DNA from: Aporhodopirellula sallentina SM41
GTDB taxonomy: Bacteria; Planctomycetota; Planctomycetia; Pirellulales; Pirellulaceae
DNA length: 64,000 bases
Assembly (NCBI RefSeq): GCF_000346505.1
Contig: NZ_ANOH01000095.1
Span: 1-64,000 of the forward strand
Direction of reading: 5' to 3'
Shown one piece after another: positions 34,382 to 44,124 of the stretch; position 1 is the first letter of the stretch, and each line of letters starts with the position of its first letter. The notes below the pieces were generated by a model. It had not been told where the DNA came from. It worked only from the letters and a program-made list of their open reading frames with translations, and searched no databases. Both the position numbers and the translations under genes were made by a program.

Positions 34382-34420
34382 TTCGTGCTCTGCACAGCAA
34401 ACTCAAACCGCGCTCCTCAA

Positions 34421-34516
34421 GTGAGCCGAACGGCCGTGAGGCCTCGGGTGGAAGCGTCGATCGATTGAGTGAACTTGGCACGCCCAATGCCCGAGTGCTC
34501 ACGCACTTCGGCTCAC
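34421..34516 (+). repeat. 96-bp dispersed element, copy 3
   Basis: gtgagccgaacggccgtgag at the left end, gcacttcggctcac at the right end. Same orientation as the copy at 26969. Confidence 0.9.
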
Positions 34517-34543
34517 CGGTGGAACGCGGCGTCGCTAGCAGCC

Positions 34544-34669
34544 ACCGCCACGTAGGTCCGCATCTCCGAGGCGGACAAACCACTGTTGAGCTAGCAAACC
34601 AATCGAAGCACAACGGTCCACCAATCCAACCGACGCCTGCACTCGGTCTTGGAAAGACCGAGCTACGTG
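34544..34669 (+). repeat. 126-bp dispersed module, copy 1
   Basis: accgccacgtaggtccgcat through actcggtcttggaaagaccg to agctacgtg. It is matched almost base for base by 40621-40746. A short accompanying block (gcctaacccaggccaacg, 34685-34712) recurs at 40592-40620. Together with the element at 34421 this fills the gatA-phosphatase gap. Confidence 0.9.
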
Positions 34670-34715
34670 GTTCCCCATCCGTTCGCCTAACCCAGGCCAA
34701 CGGCCTGGCACCACC

Positions 34716-35408
34716 TCAGTCTCGCATCAATGCCTCGAGCACTTCCTCGGTTTTCGAGAAGTCCGGGAACATCTGCGATGGGTTCTCGGCCGCAAGCTGG
34801 TCGATCGTGAACTCGCCGGTTGCGACGGCGATGGTTTTAGCGCCGATCGCGTGCCCGCATCGAATGTCGGCTGGGGTGTCACCCACCACGACCATTTCCT
34901 TCACCCGATTGCCGTGTCGACGGGCGACAATTTTCGCCGTCCTGCGAGCCAAGTCGTCGCGATCGACGTGCGCGTCACCGCCGGCGATCCACGCAAACCA
35001 CTGCCGCAGGTCGAAATGTTCGAGTTTTCGAGTTGCCGTCTCGGGGAAATTTCCGGTCATGACAGCAAGCTCGAGAGCGTCGCGACGAAACAAATTCGTC
35101 AAAAGCTGCCGGATTCCGGGCAAAACGATCCCGCCCTGACGAGCAAGCTGGCCGCCCATTAGACTGATGTAGCGATCACGGAGTCGGTCGCAGTGTTCGT
35201 CGGACGGTTCGAGGTTGTTACGCTGCAACAATTCGATGACCAAACTGCGATCGGTTCGGCCCGAAAACATCACGTCGCAATCCGGCAGCAGAACGCCGAA
35301 CTCCTCCTTCAACGCCAAGGAGAGTGCCGAGTTACCGACGCCTTTGGTCGTCAACAACGTTCCATCGATATCAAATAAAAAAACCCGCACGTCGGCTCCC
35401 GCCGGCAT
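34716..35408 (-). CDS. HAD-superfamily hydrolase (phosphoglycolate phosphatase-like)
   Basis: A 230-aa protein with all four HAD motifs: motif I F-L-F-D-I-D-G-T-L-L (nucleophile Asp and Asp+2), motif II A-V-M-T-G-N, a motif III Lys/Arg region, and motif IV V-V-V-G-D-T-P-A-D-I-R-C. A helical cap (about 25-95) places it in subfamily I, close to phosphoglycolate or pyrophosphate phosphatases. The substrate cannot be fixed from sequence. It is transcribed divergently from the menaquinone operon, 45 bp away. Confidence 0.9.
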   Translation of the reverse strand: MPAGADVRVFLFDIDGTLLTTKGVGNSALSLALKEEFGVLLPDCDVMFSGRTDRSLVIELLQRNNLEPSDEHCDRLRDRYISLMGGQLARQGGIVLPGIRQLLTNLFRRDALELAVMTGNFPETATRKLEHFDLRQWFAWIAGGDAHVDRDDLARRTAKIVARRHGNRVKEMVVVGDTPADIRCGHAIGAKTIAVATGEFTIDQLAAENPSQMFPDFSKTEEVLEALMRD

Positions 35409-35453
35409 CGTTCCTGCCAGCCAATTTGTGGAATCAATTAGTCACGCCAATGA

Positions 35454-36413
35454 GTGTCCCAGAGCCCAGCCGAAAACGACCAGCCCATCCGCGACGAACT
35501 CGCGGCCACGGACGATACGCCGCATCACGATCGCCCGGCTGCGTCCACACGTTCGGCAGACTGCCACTCCGCCCGCGATTCCCATTCCGGAAACGACACC
35601 ACACCGCCGCTGGACAAGAGCGGCAAACGGGTTCGCGAGATGTTTCGGCAAATCGCCCCACGTTACGACACGATGAACCATCTCCTGTCGCTGAACATCG
35701 ACAAATGGTGGCGACGCAAAGCGGTCGATCGGCTGAAAATCAAAGGCGACGCACCAATTCTCGACATGTGCTGCGGCACCGGCGACCTGGCGATCGAAAT
35801 TGCCGACCGGGCGGGCAGCGACGTGCGTGTGATCGGCAGCGATTTCTGCCACGCGATGTTGGAGATCGCTCGCGACAAAGAGGCCTCACGGGTGATCGAT
35901 ACCTCCGGCGGAGCGGGCCGTCCGACGATCCCGTTCTTCGAAGCCGACTCGATGCAGTTGCCGTTCACCGACGACCGGTTTCAATGCGTGACGGTCGCAT
36001 TCGGGCTCCGAAACATTGTCGATACCGACCAGGGAATCCGCGAGATGGTTCGCGTTTGCCGTCCGGGCGGGCAAGTCATGGTGCTCGAATTTTCGCAGCC
36101 AACGCTGCCGGTCCTCAAACAACTCTACGGTTTTTACTTTCGTGCGATCTTGCCGAAAGTCGGCCAGTGGCTCGCACGTAACGACAAATCCGCGTACGAA
36201 TACCTGCCCGCCTCGGTCGGACAATTCCCCTGCGGCGAAGCTCTCGCGTCTCGACTTCGCGATGCCGGATTGGATTCAGTCGAGTTCCACCCGCTGACCC
36301 TTGGGGTGGCCACAATCTACATCGGCACTAAACCTGGGAAACCTTCCGCTGCGCCGGAGAAAACGGCTACCGATCAGGAAGCAGATCAACCGCTGAAAAT
36401 GGTGGCGCAGTGA
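35454..36413 (+). CDS. menG: Demethylmenaquinone C-methyltransferase (MenG/UbiE)
   Basis: A 319-aa class I methyltransferase. The first 50 residues are a low-complexity extension, then [13 protein letters not shown] and K-W-W-R-R-K-A-V, the UbiE/MenG signatures, followed by SAM motif [12 protein letters not shown]. The second family signature, [17 protein letters not shown], is also present. It carries out the last methylation in menaquinone synthesis at the membrane. The start is GTG 35454; an ATG at 35450 is out of frame. The next gene overlaps by 4 bp. Confidence 0.93.
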   Translation: MSQSPAENDQPIRDELAATDDTPHHDRPAASTRSADCHSARDSHSGNDTTPPLDKSGKRVREMFRQIAPRYDTMNHLLSLNIDKWWRRKAVDRLKIKGDAPILDMCCGTGDLAIEIADRAGSDVRVIGSDFCHAMLEIARDKEASRVIDTSGGAGRPTIPFFEADSMQLPFTDDRFQCVTVAFGLRNIVDTDQGIREMVRVCRPGGQVMVLEFSQPTLPVLKQLYGFYFRAILPKVGQWLARNDKSAYEYLPASVGQFPCGEALASRLRDAGLDSVEFHPLTLGVATIYIGTKPGKPSAAPEKTATDQEADQPLKMVAQ

Positions 36414-37099
36414 CACCGGTGGCGACGCAAAACAACGACACGGGACGTCCCCGACGGATTGTCGTGGCGATCACGGGAGCCAGCGGCGCACCGTACGCGG
36501 TCAAGCTTCTGCAGGCGCTGCGACTCAGCGACGTGGAGATTCACCTCACGGTCAGCCCCAGCGGTGCGGCGGTGATCGGACAGGAACTCGGATTGTCTTT
36601 CAACCTTCGACAACCCGACCTCGATGCTTTGGTGACGTGTGTCCCGCAGTGGTCCGAATTGCCTGCCTTTGAGCTCGATAGCTCGCTCGGTCAAAAAGGG
36701 GACGAACGTTTCTTTTACCACCAATTCGATGACTACATGACGCCCATCGCGAGCGGATCATTTGTGACCGACGCGATGGTTATTTGTCCGTGCAGCGGTA
36801 GCACACTCTCGGGTGTCGCACGCGCCGCCGCGTCGAACCTGATCCAACGCGCCGCGGAGGTTCACTTGAAAGAGCACCGCAAACTCGTGCTCGTTCCACG
36901 CGAGACGCCGATGAGTGTGCTGCAGATCGAAAACATGCATCGGCTCGCTTCGGCCGGCGCCGTTCTTCTGCCCGCGATGCCCGGTTGGTATCACGACGTG
37001 CAACGCATTGACGATCTCGTGGATTTTGTCGTCGCTCGTATCCTCGACCAAATCGGCGTCGACAATACATTGATCTCTCGATGGAAGGAGACGTCATGA
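36410..37099 (+). CDS. ubiX: UbiX-family flavin prenyltransferase
   Basis: A 229-aa protein opening with the UbiX flavin-binding signature [14 protein letters not shown] middle [12 protein letters not shown] region and [12 protein letters not shown] and [11 protein letters not shown] are conserved UbiX stretches. It makes prenylated FMN, the cofactor of UbiD-type decarboxylases; in the futalosine pathway a UbiD homologue (MqnL) needs it. Its GTG start overlaps the menG stop (GTGA), and its own stop overlaps the mqnP ATG (ATGA). No ubiD homologue was found in the window. Confidence 0.93.
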   Translation: MTPVATQNNDTGRPRRIVVAITGASGAPYAVKLLQALRLSDVEIHLTVSPSGAAVIGQELGLSFNLRQPDLDALVTCVPQWSELPAFELDSSLGQKGDERFFYHQFDDYMTPIASGSFVTDAMVICPCSGSTLSGVARAAASNLIQRAAEVHLKEHRKLVLVPRETPMSVLQIENMHRLASAGAVLLPAMPGWYHDVQRIDDLVDFVVARILDQIGVDNTLISRWKETS

Positions 37100-38052
37100 C
37101 GACGGTGAATCCCACGACCGACAACGGTAACTCAACCGGTTCGGCATCGATCGGAGATTGGTTGGGACTGATTCGGTTCTCTCACACCATCTTCGCCCTT
37201 CCGTTCGCGATCCTCGCCGCCTTCCTGGCCTGGTCAACTCCGCTCTCGTCGACAGACGCAGTCACACCCGCGGTACGGGTGACCGACATCATCGGCGTGC
37301 TGCTTTGCATGGTCACCGCACGCAGCGCCGCGATGGCGTTCAATCGTTTGGTCGATCATCGGATCGATGCGGAGAACCCACGCACGGCGACACGTCACCT
37401 TCCCGCCGGTGTGCTTTCGCGTCGCGGCGTTTTGATGTTCACGATCGCCTGCTCAGTCGGTTTTGTAGCGTCGACGTTGCTGTTTTTACCCAACCGGATG
37501 CCGCTTTACGGATCCATTCCGGTGCTCGCGTTTTTGCTCGGATACTCGCTCGCCAAACGGTTCACCGCTTCGGCTCACCTTTGGCTCGGCGTGGCGTTGT
37601 CGCTTTCGCCGATCTGCGTTTGGGTGGCGATCCGAGGTAATGCGATGTCGTGGGAATACATTTCGATTCCGTTATTTCTCGCCGGTGCGATCGCGTTTTG
37701 GGTTGCCGGGTTTGACATCCTGTATGCGTGCCAGGACGCGGACTTCGACCGCTCGGCCGGTTTGCACAGCGTTCCGAGTCGGTTTGGAATCGCCGGAGCG
37801 TTGCGGATCGCCGCTGGGATGCACGTCGTCATGCTCGGCTTTCTCGTCGCTCTTGTGATGAGCGGTTCGCCGGCCGGGCTCGGATGGATCTTTGCCGTCG
37901 CAGTTGCCTTGACAGCAGTGTTGGTTTTGGTCCAGCATTGGCTCGTCCGTCCTGACGACCTCAGCCGCGTGAACGCTGCGTTTTTCCACACCAACGCCAT
38001 CATCAGCTTGCTGTTGCTAGTCGCCGGAACCGCCGATTGCCTTGCCGGCTGA
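37096..38052 (+). CDS. mqnP: UbiA-family prenyltransferase, menaquinone route (MqnP-like)
   Basis: 318 aa from the ATG at 37096, which overlaps the ubiX stop and is preceded by an aaggag ribosome-binding site 6 nt upstream. The polytopic protein has the first Asp motif N-R-L-V-D-H-R-I-D and the second D-I-L-Y-A-C-Q-D-A-D-F-D-R that bind prenyl diphosphate through Mg2+. About eight membrane helices can be made out. It would attach the polyprenyl chain to the ring precursor. The operon position next to mqnE supports this substrate class over 4-hydroxybenzoate. Confidence 0.9.
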   Translation: MTTVNPTTDNGNSTGSASIGDWLGLIRFSHTIFALPFAILAAFLAWSTPLSSTDAVTPAVRVTDIIGVLLCMVTARSAAMAFNRLVDHRIDAENPRTATRHLPAGVLSRRGVLMFTIACSVGFVASTLLFLPNRMPLYGSIPVLAFLLGYSLAKRFTASAHLWLGVALSLSPICVWVAIRGNAMSWEYISIPLFLAGAIAFWVAGFDILYACQDADFDRSAGLHSVPSRFGIAGALRIAAGMHVVMLGFLVALVMSGSPAGLGWIFAVAVALTAVLVLVQHWLVRPDDLSRVNAAFFHTNAIISLLLLVAGTADCLAG

Positions 38053-38110
38053 ACACCACCAACCTGTTACCTATCACCTCACCCTGTTACCTCTCCCCCT
38101 GACGTCTCTC

Positions 38111-39268
38111 ATGTCCAACTCCAACATCCGTGCCCGCCTGCGAGAGATCCGCGACAAAGTCGAAGCCGAAGAGCGTTTGTCGCTGCAGGATGGGTTGTTT
38201 TTGTACGAGCCCGATGTGTCCATCCAGGCGATCGGTGAACTCGCCAACTATGTCCGCGAGCGGATGAACGGGAACGTCGGTTACTACAACATCAACACGC
38301 ACCTGAATCCCACAAACGTATGTGTGTACCGGTGTCGCTTCTGTGCGTTCCGCAAAGACCTTCGCGACCAGAACGGCTACGCGATGACGGACGACCAAAT
38401 CCTCGAACGCGGCCGCGAAGCGACTGCCAATGGTTGCACCGAAATGCACATCGTCGGTGGACTCCACCACCAACGAAAATACGAGTGGTACCGCGACATG
38501 CTCACGTTGTTAAAAGAGAACTTCCCGCAAATCCACCTCAAAGCGTGGACGGCGGTCGAGATCGATTGGTTCCGCTTTCAAACGAAGAAGTCATTCCGTT
38601 GGGTGCTCGAAGACATGCGGGACGCGGGCCAAGGCAGCATGCCTGGCGGCGGAGCGGAGATTTTCCACCCCGAGGTCCGCGACCAACTCTGCGAACACAA
38701 AGCCAACACGCCGTCATGGATTGAGATCCACAAAACGGCCCACGAAATCGGCATGAAGACGAACTGCACGATGTTGTACGGGCACGTCGAAAAGGCGTAC
38801 CACCGGATCGACCACCTGATGCGTTTGCGTGAACTGCAGGACAAGACCGGCGGATTCCAGGTATTCATCCCGTTGGCGTTCCACCCGGAAAACACACAGC
38901 TCTCGGACCTGAAAAAGCCTTCGGGTTTGATGGACCTGCGAACGATCGCGATCAGCCGTTTGATGCTCGACAACGTGCGTCACATCAAGGCGTACTGGAT
39001 CATGCTCGGTATCGAAACGGCTCAAACCGCGTTGGCCTATGGAGCCGATGACATCGACGGTACGGTCCGGCACGAACTGATCTACCACGACGCCGGGGCA
39101 CAGACGCCTGAGTTCCTGTCGGTCGATCAGATCCAACAATTGATCCGGGAAGCCGGCCGCGATCCGATCGAACGTGACACGACGTACAACCGTGTGATCC
39201 GCGACCCAAACGACTTCACGAAGTGGCATTCGGGCGAAAGTGTCGACGTCGAACTAGCGAGCGTTTAA
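38111..39268 (+). CDS. mqnE: Aminofutalosine synthase (radical SAM)
   Basis: From the ATG at 38111 the product is 385 aa. The radical-SAM [4Fe-4S] motif C71-V-Y-R-C75-R-F-C78 (CxxxCxxC) is intact. Family stretches include H-I-V-G-G-L-H-H-Q, K-A-W-T-A-V-E-I-D-W and F-I-P-L-A-F-H-P-E-N. MqnE couples the chorismate-derived enolpyruvyl benzoate to SAM-derived adenosine, the first committed radical step of the futalosine menaquinone pathway. The related MqnC is an alternative, but the H-P-E-N and G-G-L-H-H features point to MqnE. The in-frame start at 38042, overlapping the mqnP end, is less likely. Confidence 0.92.
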   Translation: MSNSNIRARLREIRDKVEAEERLSLQDGLFLYEPDVSIQAIGELANYVRERMNGNVGYYNINTHLNPTNVCVYRCRFCAFRKDLRDQNGYAMTDDQILERGREATANGCTEMHIVGGLHHQRKYEWYRDMLTLLKENFPQIHLKAWTAVEIDWFRFQTKKSFRWVLEDMRDAGQGSMPGGGAEIFHPEVRDQLCEHKANTPSWIEIHKTAHEIGMKTNCTMLYGHVEKAYHRIDHLMRLRELQDKTGGFQVFIPLAFHPENTQLSDLKKPSGLMDLRTIAISRLMLDNVRHIKAYWIMLGIETAQTALAYGADDIDGTVRHELIYHDAGAQTPEFLSVDQIQQLIREAGRDPIERDTTYNRVIRDPNDFTKWHSGESVDVELASV

Positions 39269-39412
39269 GCAAAATCGGCACCGAATACCGCCGCGAGAAC
39301 GTTTGTTTACCAACGAAATACGATTTTTCGATCCGCAGATGCTTCCCCGGGAGGGGTGATTGGGCGAAAATGATGGCCGATCGATCCTCGCCTCCCCACA
39401 CTCCCGCCGCTC

Positions 39413-40390
39413 ATGCCGTCGACGCGACCACCCCTGCAGCGCCCCCGAACCGGGTTCACCCTGGTTGAGCTATTGGTGGTGATCGCCATTATCGGAGTGA
39501 TGGTGGGTTTGCTGCTGCCGGCTGTTCAGGCAGCCCGCGAGGCCGCTCGCCGAGTCCAGTGTTCGAACAATTTGAAACAGATCGGGCTCGGCATCCATAA
39601 CTACGAGGCCACCTACCGCCGAATCCCGTGGGGAGCCAAGGGCGGGTGGGGGCTGAGTTGGACGACGGACATCTTGGGTTTCATCGAACAACGCGCTCTC
39701 GCGGACATTGTCCCCTACGGCGAACCCGGTGGTCCGACCGGCGGACAGATCGAAAGCCAACGTTTTCGACAACTCGCTCAAACGCCAGTGATGGCGTTCC
39801 GGTGTCCGTCGCAGTACGGACCGATCGCCCTCGGTGAATCGATCGACCAGATCGAAGGTCGCGTTCTCAACAGCTATCTCGGTATCGGCGGCGGTAACGT
39901 CCAAACGGACAATTACTCCACGTCGCGGATCGGGTTCGACAAAGGCGACGGTGTTTTTCTAGCCACCGATTTTTGCCACATCGTGAACCCGACGGACAAG
40001 TGCGACAATAACCCGGAACGTTTAGCGATGTCGTTCGCCGACGTGCTCGACGGACTCAGCAACACGGCCCTGGTCGGCGAGACCCGATACATCGAATTCA
40101 ACGACTGCAACATCTGCGACCACTTTTCGCTGTACCACCCCGAGATCGACAAACTCAACGGCCAAGACTTTTCAGAAGTCCTCGGATCACTGCACTACGG
40201 CTTCAACCTCAACGGCGACGAACGTGAAGAAGAGAAAGAGATCTCTCTAGGCAGCTATCACCCAGGCGGTTTGCACATTCTGATGTGCGACGGTTCGGTA
40301 CGCTTCGCAAACGAAGCAATGAACCACGAAGTACGCCACGCAATCGGCTCCCGCGCCGAGCACGAAGTCATCGACATGTCAGAATTCTGA
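39413..40390 (+). CDS. DUF1559 prepilin-like protein
   Basis: A 325-aa protein with a type IV prepilin N-terminus: cleavage site R-T-G|F-T-L-V-E-L-L-V-V-I-A-I-I-G (Gly14/Phe15, with the conserved Glu+5). The DUF1559 stretch A-A-R-E-A-A-R-R-V-Q-C-S-N-N-L-K-Q-I-G-L follows. The C-terminal motif H-P-G-G-L-H-I-L-M-C-D-G-S-V matches the H-X9-DG tail common in planctomycete paralogues. It is expected at the cell envelope after prepilin-peptidase processing. The many paralogues in these genomes make a specific role impossible to assign. Confidence 0.92.
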   Translation: MPSTRPPLQRPRTGFTLVELLVVIAIIGVMVGLLLPAVQAAREAARRVQCSNNLKQIGLGIHNYEATYRRIPWGAKGGWGLSWTTDILGFIEQRALADIVPYGEPGGPTGGQIESQRFRQLAQTPVMAFRCPSQYGPIALGESIDQIEGRVLNSYLGIGGGNVQTDNYSTSRIGFDKGDGVFLATDFCHIVNPTDKCDNNPERLAMSFADVLDGLSNTALVGETRYIEFNDCNICDHFSLYHPEIDKLNGQDFSEVLGSLHYGFNLNGDEREEEKEISLGSYHPGGLHILMCDGSVRFANEAMNHEVRHAIGSRAEHEVIDMSEF

Positions 40391-40415
40391 TAGCAGGTTC
40401 GACCGAATCTGAATG

Positions 40416-40511
40416 GTGAGCCGAAGTGCGTAAGCACTCGAGTTTTCAGCCTGCCAGGCTCGCAAAATCGCACAACCCTTCCACCCATGGCCTCACGGCC
40501 ATTCGGCTCAC
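40416..40511 (-). repeat. 96-bp dispersed element, copy 4
   Basis: gtgagccgaagtgcgtaagc to ggccattcggctcac, reverse orientation relative to the copies at 26969 and 34421. It lies 26 bp after the DUF1559 stop. Confidence 0.9.
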
Positions 40512-40620
40512 GTGCGTAGCTCGACCTTACCAAGACCGAGCTAGTTTTACCCCAACATCTCAACATCAAACGGCCCAAAGGACCAACCATTTGCCTAACC
40601 CAGGCCAACGACTTGGCAGC

Positions 40621-40746
40621 ACCGCCACGTAGGTCCGCATCTCCGAGGCGGACAAACCACTCCCGAGCTAGCAAACCAATCGAAGCACATCGATCCACCA
40701 ACCCAACCGACGCCTGCACTCGGTCTTGGAAAGACCGAGCTACGTG
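40621..40746 (+). repeat. 126-bp dispersed module, copy 2
   Basis: Nearly identical to 34544-34669, and like that copy it neighbours a 96-bp element and a gcctaacccaggccaacg block. It ends just before the stop of the minus-strand acyltransferase gene at 40768. Confidence 0.9.
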
Positions 40747-40767
40747 TTTATCCCAACGACGGGCCCA

Positions 40768-43062
40768 CTACTTTGCGGTGGCTTTGCTGGTTCGCTCCAA
40801 CGCCAAATCCTTTGCCCCTTTGAGATCCAACTTGCCGGTACCGAGCAACGGGATCTCATCGACCTCGATGAACGAATCCGTTCCGGGGATGAAAAGGTTC
40901 GGCAACCCAGCCGCTCGCAAACCTTCTCGCATTTCGTCGACCGAAACCGCGGTGTGCTTGTGCAACACGATAATCCGTTCGCCCTTCTTTTCATCCGGTA
41001 CCGCGGTGACGCATGCCCGCAATTGATCGTCCTCATCGCCCTCGCAAAGCATCTTCGCGATTTCCTCTTCGATCTTCAAATGCGGCACCATCTCGCCGCC
41101 GATCTTGGAGAACCGACTCAACCGCCCGGTGATGTGCAGGAAACCGTCCGCGTCGATGTGGGCAATGTCTCCCGTGCTGTACCATCCGTCGACGACCGCT
41201 TTTTCCGTCAACTCCTTTTGCCCGGCATAACCTCGCATCACGTTCGGACCGGTCACCAACAACATGCCGTCTTCGCCCGTCGACAATTCGCTGCCGTCGT
41301 CTGGCGACACAATCTTCGCCGAGATCCCAGGCAGCGGTCGGCCCACGCTGCCCTCCACGCGATCGGGTTGATACTTCGCCTGCGAACGCGACATCGGGAT
41401 ATTCACGCTCACCAACGGACTCATTTCCGTAGTCCCATAACCTTCGACCGGTCGGACGCCGAACTTCTTTTCGAACGCATCGAATAGATCGAGTGGCATC
41501 TTCTCGGCTCCAACGACGACCACGTCGAGCGTCTTGAACTGTTCCACCGTGACCCGCCGGAGATAGCCCCGCAAAAACGTGGGTGTCCCCAAAAGCACCG
41601 TGGCTTTGTATTTCTCGGACAGCTTTCCGATCTGCTTCGAATCGAGCGGATTGAAATGGTAGACACCGGCCGGACCGAGTGTTTGAGCCGCCCACAATGT
41701 CACCGCGTACCCGAACGAGTGGAAAAACGGCAGGATCCCGATCACGACATCTTCCTGGTCGAGCCGGATCGCTCGCTGGACCGCGTCGACGTTGTGGCTG
41801 ACGTTCGCGTTGGACAGCAGAACCCCCTTGGGCATCCCGGTCGAGCCGCTGGTGAAAATCACCGTGAGCAGATCGTCACTCTTGACTTTGTTGAGCCCGA
41901 GGATCCAATCGAGCAACCACGACGGAACCACGGTGGCTTGGAGAGCAGCGATGATTTTGTCGAGCGTCGAGACCTTCTTCTTCAGCTCATCGAGCGAAAC
42001 GACCTCCGCGTCGAGATCGAGATCGAGCTTCTCCATGAACCGATCGCTAGTCAAAACGTGTTTGACCCCAACGTCATGAATGCAGTGATTCATCACCTCA
42101 CTCGTCACGGTGTAGTTTAGGTTCGCACTGACGCGGCGATCGGCGGCGAGAGCCACGTTCACCGCGACGGCACCGACACTCGGTGGCAACAACACACCAA
42201 CAAACTGCTCGTCATCGGTGAACACTTCGCGGCGAAGACACCGACGCAGTGCCAAGGTGCGGATCAACAACGTGCGACCGCCGGCCTCGATTCCGAGTGA
42301 ATCAGCGGCTTGCAGTCGTTTCCCCCGTCGTCGCCATTGTTTGAGAACTCGTCTGGCCAAGACAGGGAACTCTCGTCGGTTGTCGATCTGAGCCTGCGAC
42401 CCGAGAGCTTGAACGCGGGTGCGGATCGTCGAGATCGGCGTGTCCGGCGGCAGAGGCTCGCCAACATACAACGTCACGGTGCGGCGAATTTTGTTCGGCC
42501 ACTTCTTAAAGAAACGCCCGCCCGAGAAACTGAAGATGCTGCCCCAAAGTCCCTCGAGATAAACAGGAACGACCTGCGCGTCGGTCTTCTGAAGAATCTT
42601 TGTCATCCCCGGTCGGAACGCCTGCACCTGACCGGTTCGGGTGATCGTGCCCTCGGCGAAAATACCGATCACGTCGCCGTTGTTGAGACCTTCGCGGGCC
42701 GTTCGCAAGGCTCGCCCGATCGCTTTGGGGCCGCCCATCATGTAGATCGTGTCGAACGCTCGGCCGAGATAATCACCCAACCGCGACTTGAAGTTGCCAC
42801 CGTCGACGACGAACCGAACGTTTCGCGGCAGCAGCCACAAAATGAGAATCCCGTCGATCCACGACACGTGATTGCTGACCACCATCACGCCGCCTTCCTT
42901 CGGCAGATTCTCCAACCCGACGGTTCGACCGCGATAAAGCGTGCCTAGAATCGGCCGAAAAATCCCGCGGACGAATAGCCGCGGGTGTTGGTAAGCCATG
43001 TAAACGCAAATCGCAATAATGACTGCGATGATCAGCAACGTGATAGTCAGCGGGGACAACAT
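40768..43062 (-). CDS. Acyltransferase / acyl-AMP ligase fusion (Aas-like)
   Basis: A 764-aa two-domain protein. Residues 1-25 form a membrane helix. The PlsC-type acyltransferase domain (about 40-235) has the catalytic N-H65-V-S-W-I-D70 (HX4D) and F-A-E-G-T-I-T-R. From about 265 on it is an adenylate-forming enzyme: T-S-G-S-T-G-M-P-K-G-V (P-loop), P-V-E-G-Y-G-T-T-E-M-S-P, W-Y-S-T-G-D-I-A-H and the C-terminal Lys region G-T-G-K-L-D-L. This is the architecture of Aas, 2-acyl-glycerophosphoethanolamine acyltransferase/acyl-ACP synthetase. It is likely to re-acylate lysophospholipids at the inner membrane. The extra MFS domain of some Aas proteins is missing. Confidence 0.9.
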   Translation of the reverse strand: MLSPLTITLLIIAVIIAICVYMAYQHPRLFVRGIFRPILGTLYRGRTVGLENLPKEGGVMVVSNHVSWIDGILILWLLPRNVRFVVDGGNFKSRLGDYLGRAFDTIYMMGGPKAIGRALRTAREGLNNGDVIGIFAEGTITRTGQVQAFRPGMTKILQKTDAQVVPVYLEGLWGSIFSFSGGRFFKKWPNKIRRTVTLYVGEPLPPDTPISTIRTRVQALGSQAQIDNRREFPVLARRVLKQWRRRGKRLQAADSLGIEAGGRTLLIRTLALRRCLRREVFTDDEQFVGVLLPPSVGAVAVNVALAADRRVSANLNYTVTSEVMNHCIHDVGVKHVLTSDRFMEKLDLDLDAEVVSLDELKKKVSTLDKIIAALQATVVPSWLLDWILGLNKVKSDDLLTVIFTSGSTGMPKGVLLSNANVSHNVDAVQRAIRLDQEDVVIGILPFFHSFGYAVTLWAAQTLGPAGVYHFNPLDSKQIGKLSEKYKATVLLGTPTFLRGYLRRVTVEQFKTLDVVVVGAEKMPLDLFDAFEKKFGVRPVEGYGTTEMSPLVSVNIPMSRSQAKYQPDRVEGSVGRPLPGISAKIVSPDDGSELSTGEDGMLLVTGPNVMRGYAGQKELTEKAVVDGWYSTGDIAHIDADGFLHITGRLSRFSKIGGEMVPHLKIEEEIAKMLCEGDEDDQLRACVTAVPDEKKGERIIVLHKHTAVSVDEMREGLRAAGLPNLFIPGTDSFIEVDEIPLLGTGKLDLKGAKDLALERTSKATAK

Positions 43063-43331
43063 TCAAACTCCCGGGCGCGTGTCGGATTCATCCCGTGGCA
43101 CGCGATTCTGGACAGTAGGGATTTCTAATTCACCAAAACGCATGATGATACCGATCTGGTGCCCTCGGCGCAGAGACCGATGCGCGAGATTTGTCCCGGT
43201 TCACCAAGAAATGTTCGACAGAAAACCGCCACCGGTTGCCGGGGGATCGGAATTTCGGCGCGAGATGATACGATTCATCGATCGGACGTCTTGCTGTCTC
43301 CGCACGAACCCCACTGAGCAGTTTATTCATC

Positions 43332-44033
43332 ATGAGCGATCCATCCGCTAACGAAGAATCCGAATCACGCGTCAAACCGCTAACCGCGGTCGCCCGCCGA
43401 TGCCTCGCTGTGCTGGTCGAAAAAGCGAAAACGACCCCGGATAGCTATCCGTTGAGCTTGGCGGGAATCATCACCGGTTGCAACCAAAAGTCGAACCGTG
43501 ATCCCAAAATGGACGTCGACGAAGGAGACGCATTGCGGGCACTCGACGAACTCCGCGAAGCCGGCGCGGTCCGCGAAATTCAAGGCAGCGGCCGGGTGAC
43601 CAAATACCGACACGCCGCCTACGAATGGTTCGACGTCGACAGCCCCGGCGCGGCCATCATGACGGAACTGCTGCTGCGTGGGCCGCAAACCCTCGGTGAA
43701 CTGCGAACACGCGCCTCGCGAATGCACCCGTTCGTGGACCTCAGCGCCGTGCAGGCCGAAGTCAATGCGTTGGTCGAAAAAGACCTCGTCTTTGCCGTCA
43801 CTCCACCCGGACGCGGCCAGACTTTCGCCCATACCCTCTACACACCCGCCGAGCGTCAACACATCGCGGCGAAAGTGGAAAAGCAAGCCGCGACGGCAGG
43901 CTCGACCGTCCCCGCGACCGCTCCCGGATCGGCCGCGAACGAAGGCAAGATCGACAAGATCCAACAACGCCTCGACGACGTCACCGCTCGCCTCGAAGCC
44001 CTCGAAAAGAAACTCGCTGACCTCGAGTCCTAG
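43332..44033 (+). CDS. YceH/DUF480-family protein
   Basis: A 233-aa protein with the DUF480 pattern: R-C-L-A-V-L-V-E-K-A-K-T-T-P-D-S-Y-P-L-S-L at the N-terminus, then C-N-Q-K-S-N-R-D-P, two winged-helix halves (L-R-A-L-D-E-L-R-E-A-G-A-V and M-T-E-L-L-L-R-G-P-Q-T-L-G-E-L-R) and a C-terminal coiled coil (I-Q-Q-R-L-D-D-V-T-A-R-L-E-A-L-E-K-K-L). The winged-helix fold suggests nucleic-acid binding; the cellular role is not known. It is transcribed divergently from the acyltransferase gene. The ATG at 43332 is a good start. Confidence 0.92.
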   Translation: MSDPSANEESESRVKPLTAVARRCLAVLVEKAKTTPDSYPLSLAGIITGCNQKSNRDPKMDVDEGDALRALDELREAGAVREIQGSGRVTKYRHAAYEWFDVDSPGAAIMTELLLRGPQTLGELRTRASRMHPFVDLSAVQAEVNALVEKDLVFAVTPPGRGQTFAHTLYTPAERQHIAAKVEKQAATAGSTVPATAPGSAANEGKIDKIQQRLDDVTARLEALEKKLADLES

Positions 44034-44124
44034 AACGTTTTCAAAAACGACGTAGCTGGATTGAACATGTCAGTGTTCGAATCCACTGGGGTAACAACAC
44101 TCGCCAAGAGTTTGTCGATTTAAT

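Noticed and set aside
44060-44090. gttcgaatcc, tRNA T-loop-like string
   Set aside because: No acceptor stem, anticodon arm or D-arm can be built around it.
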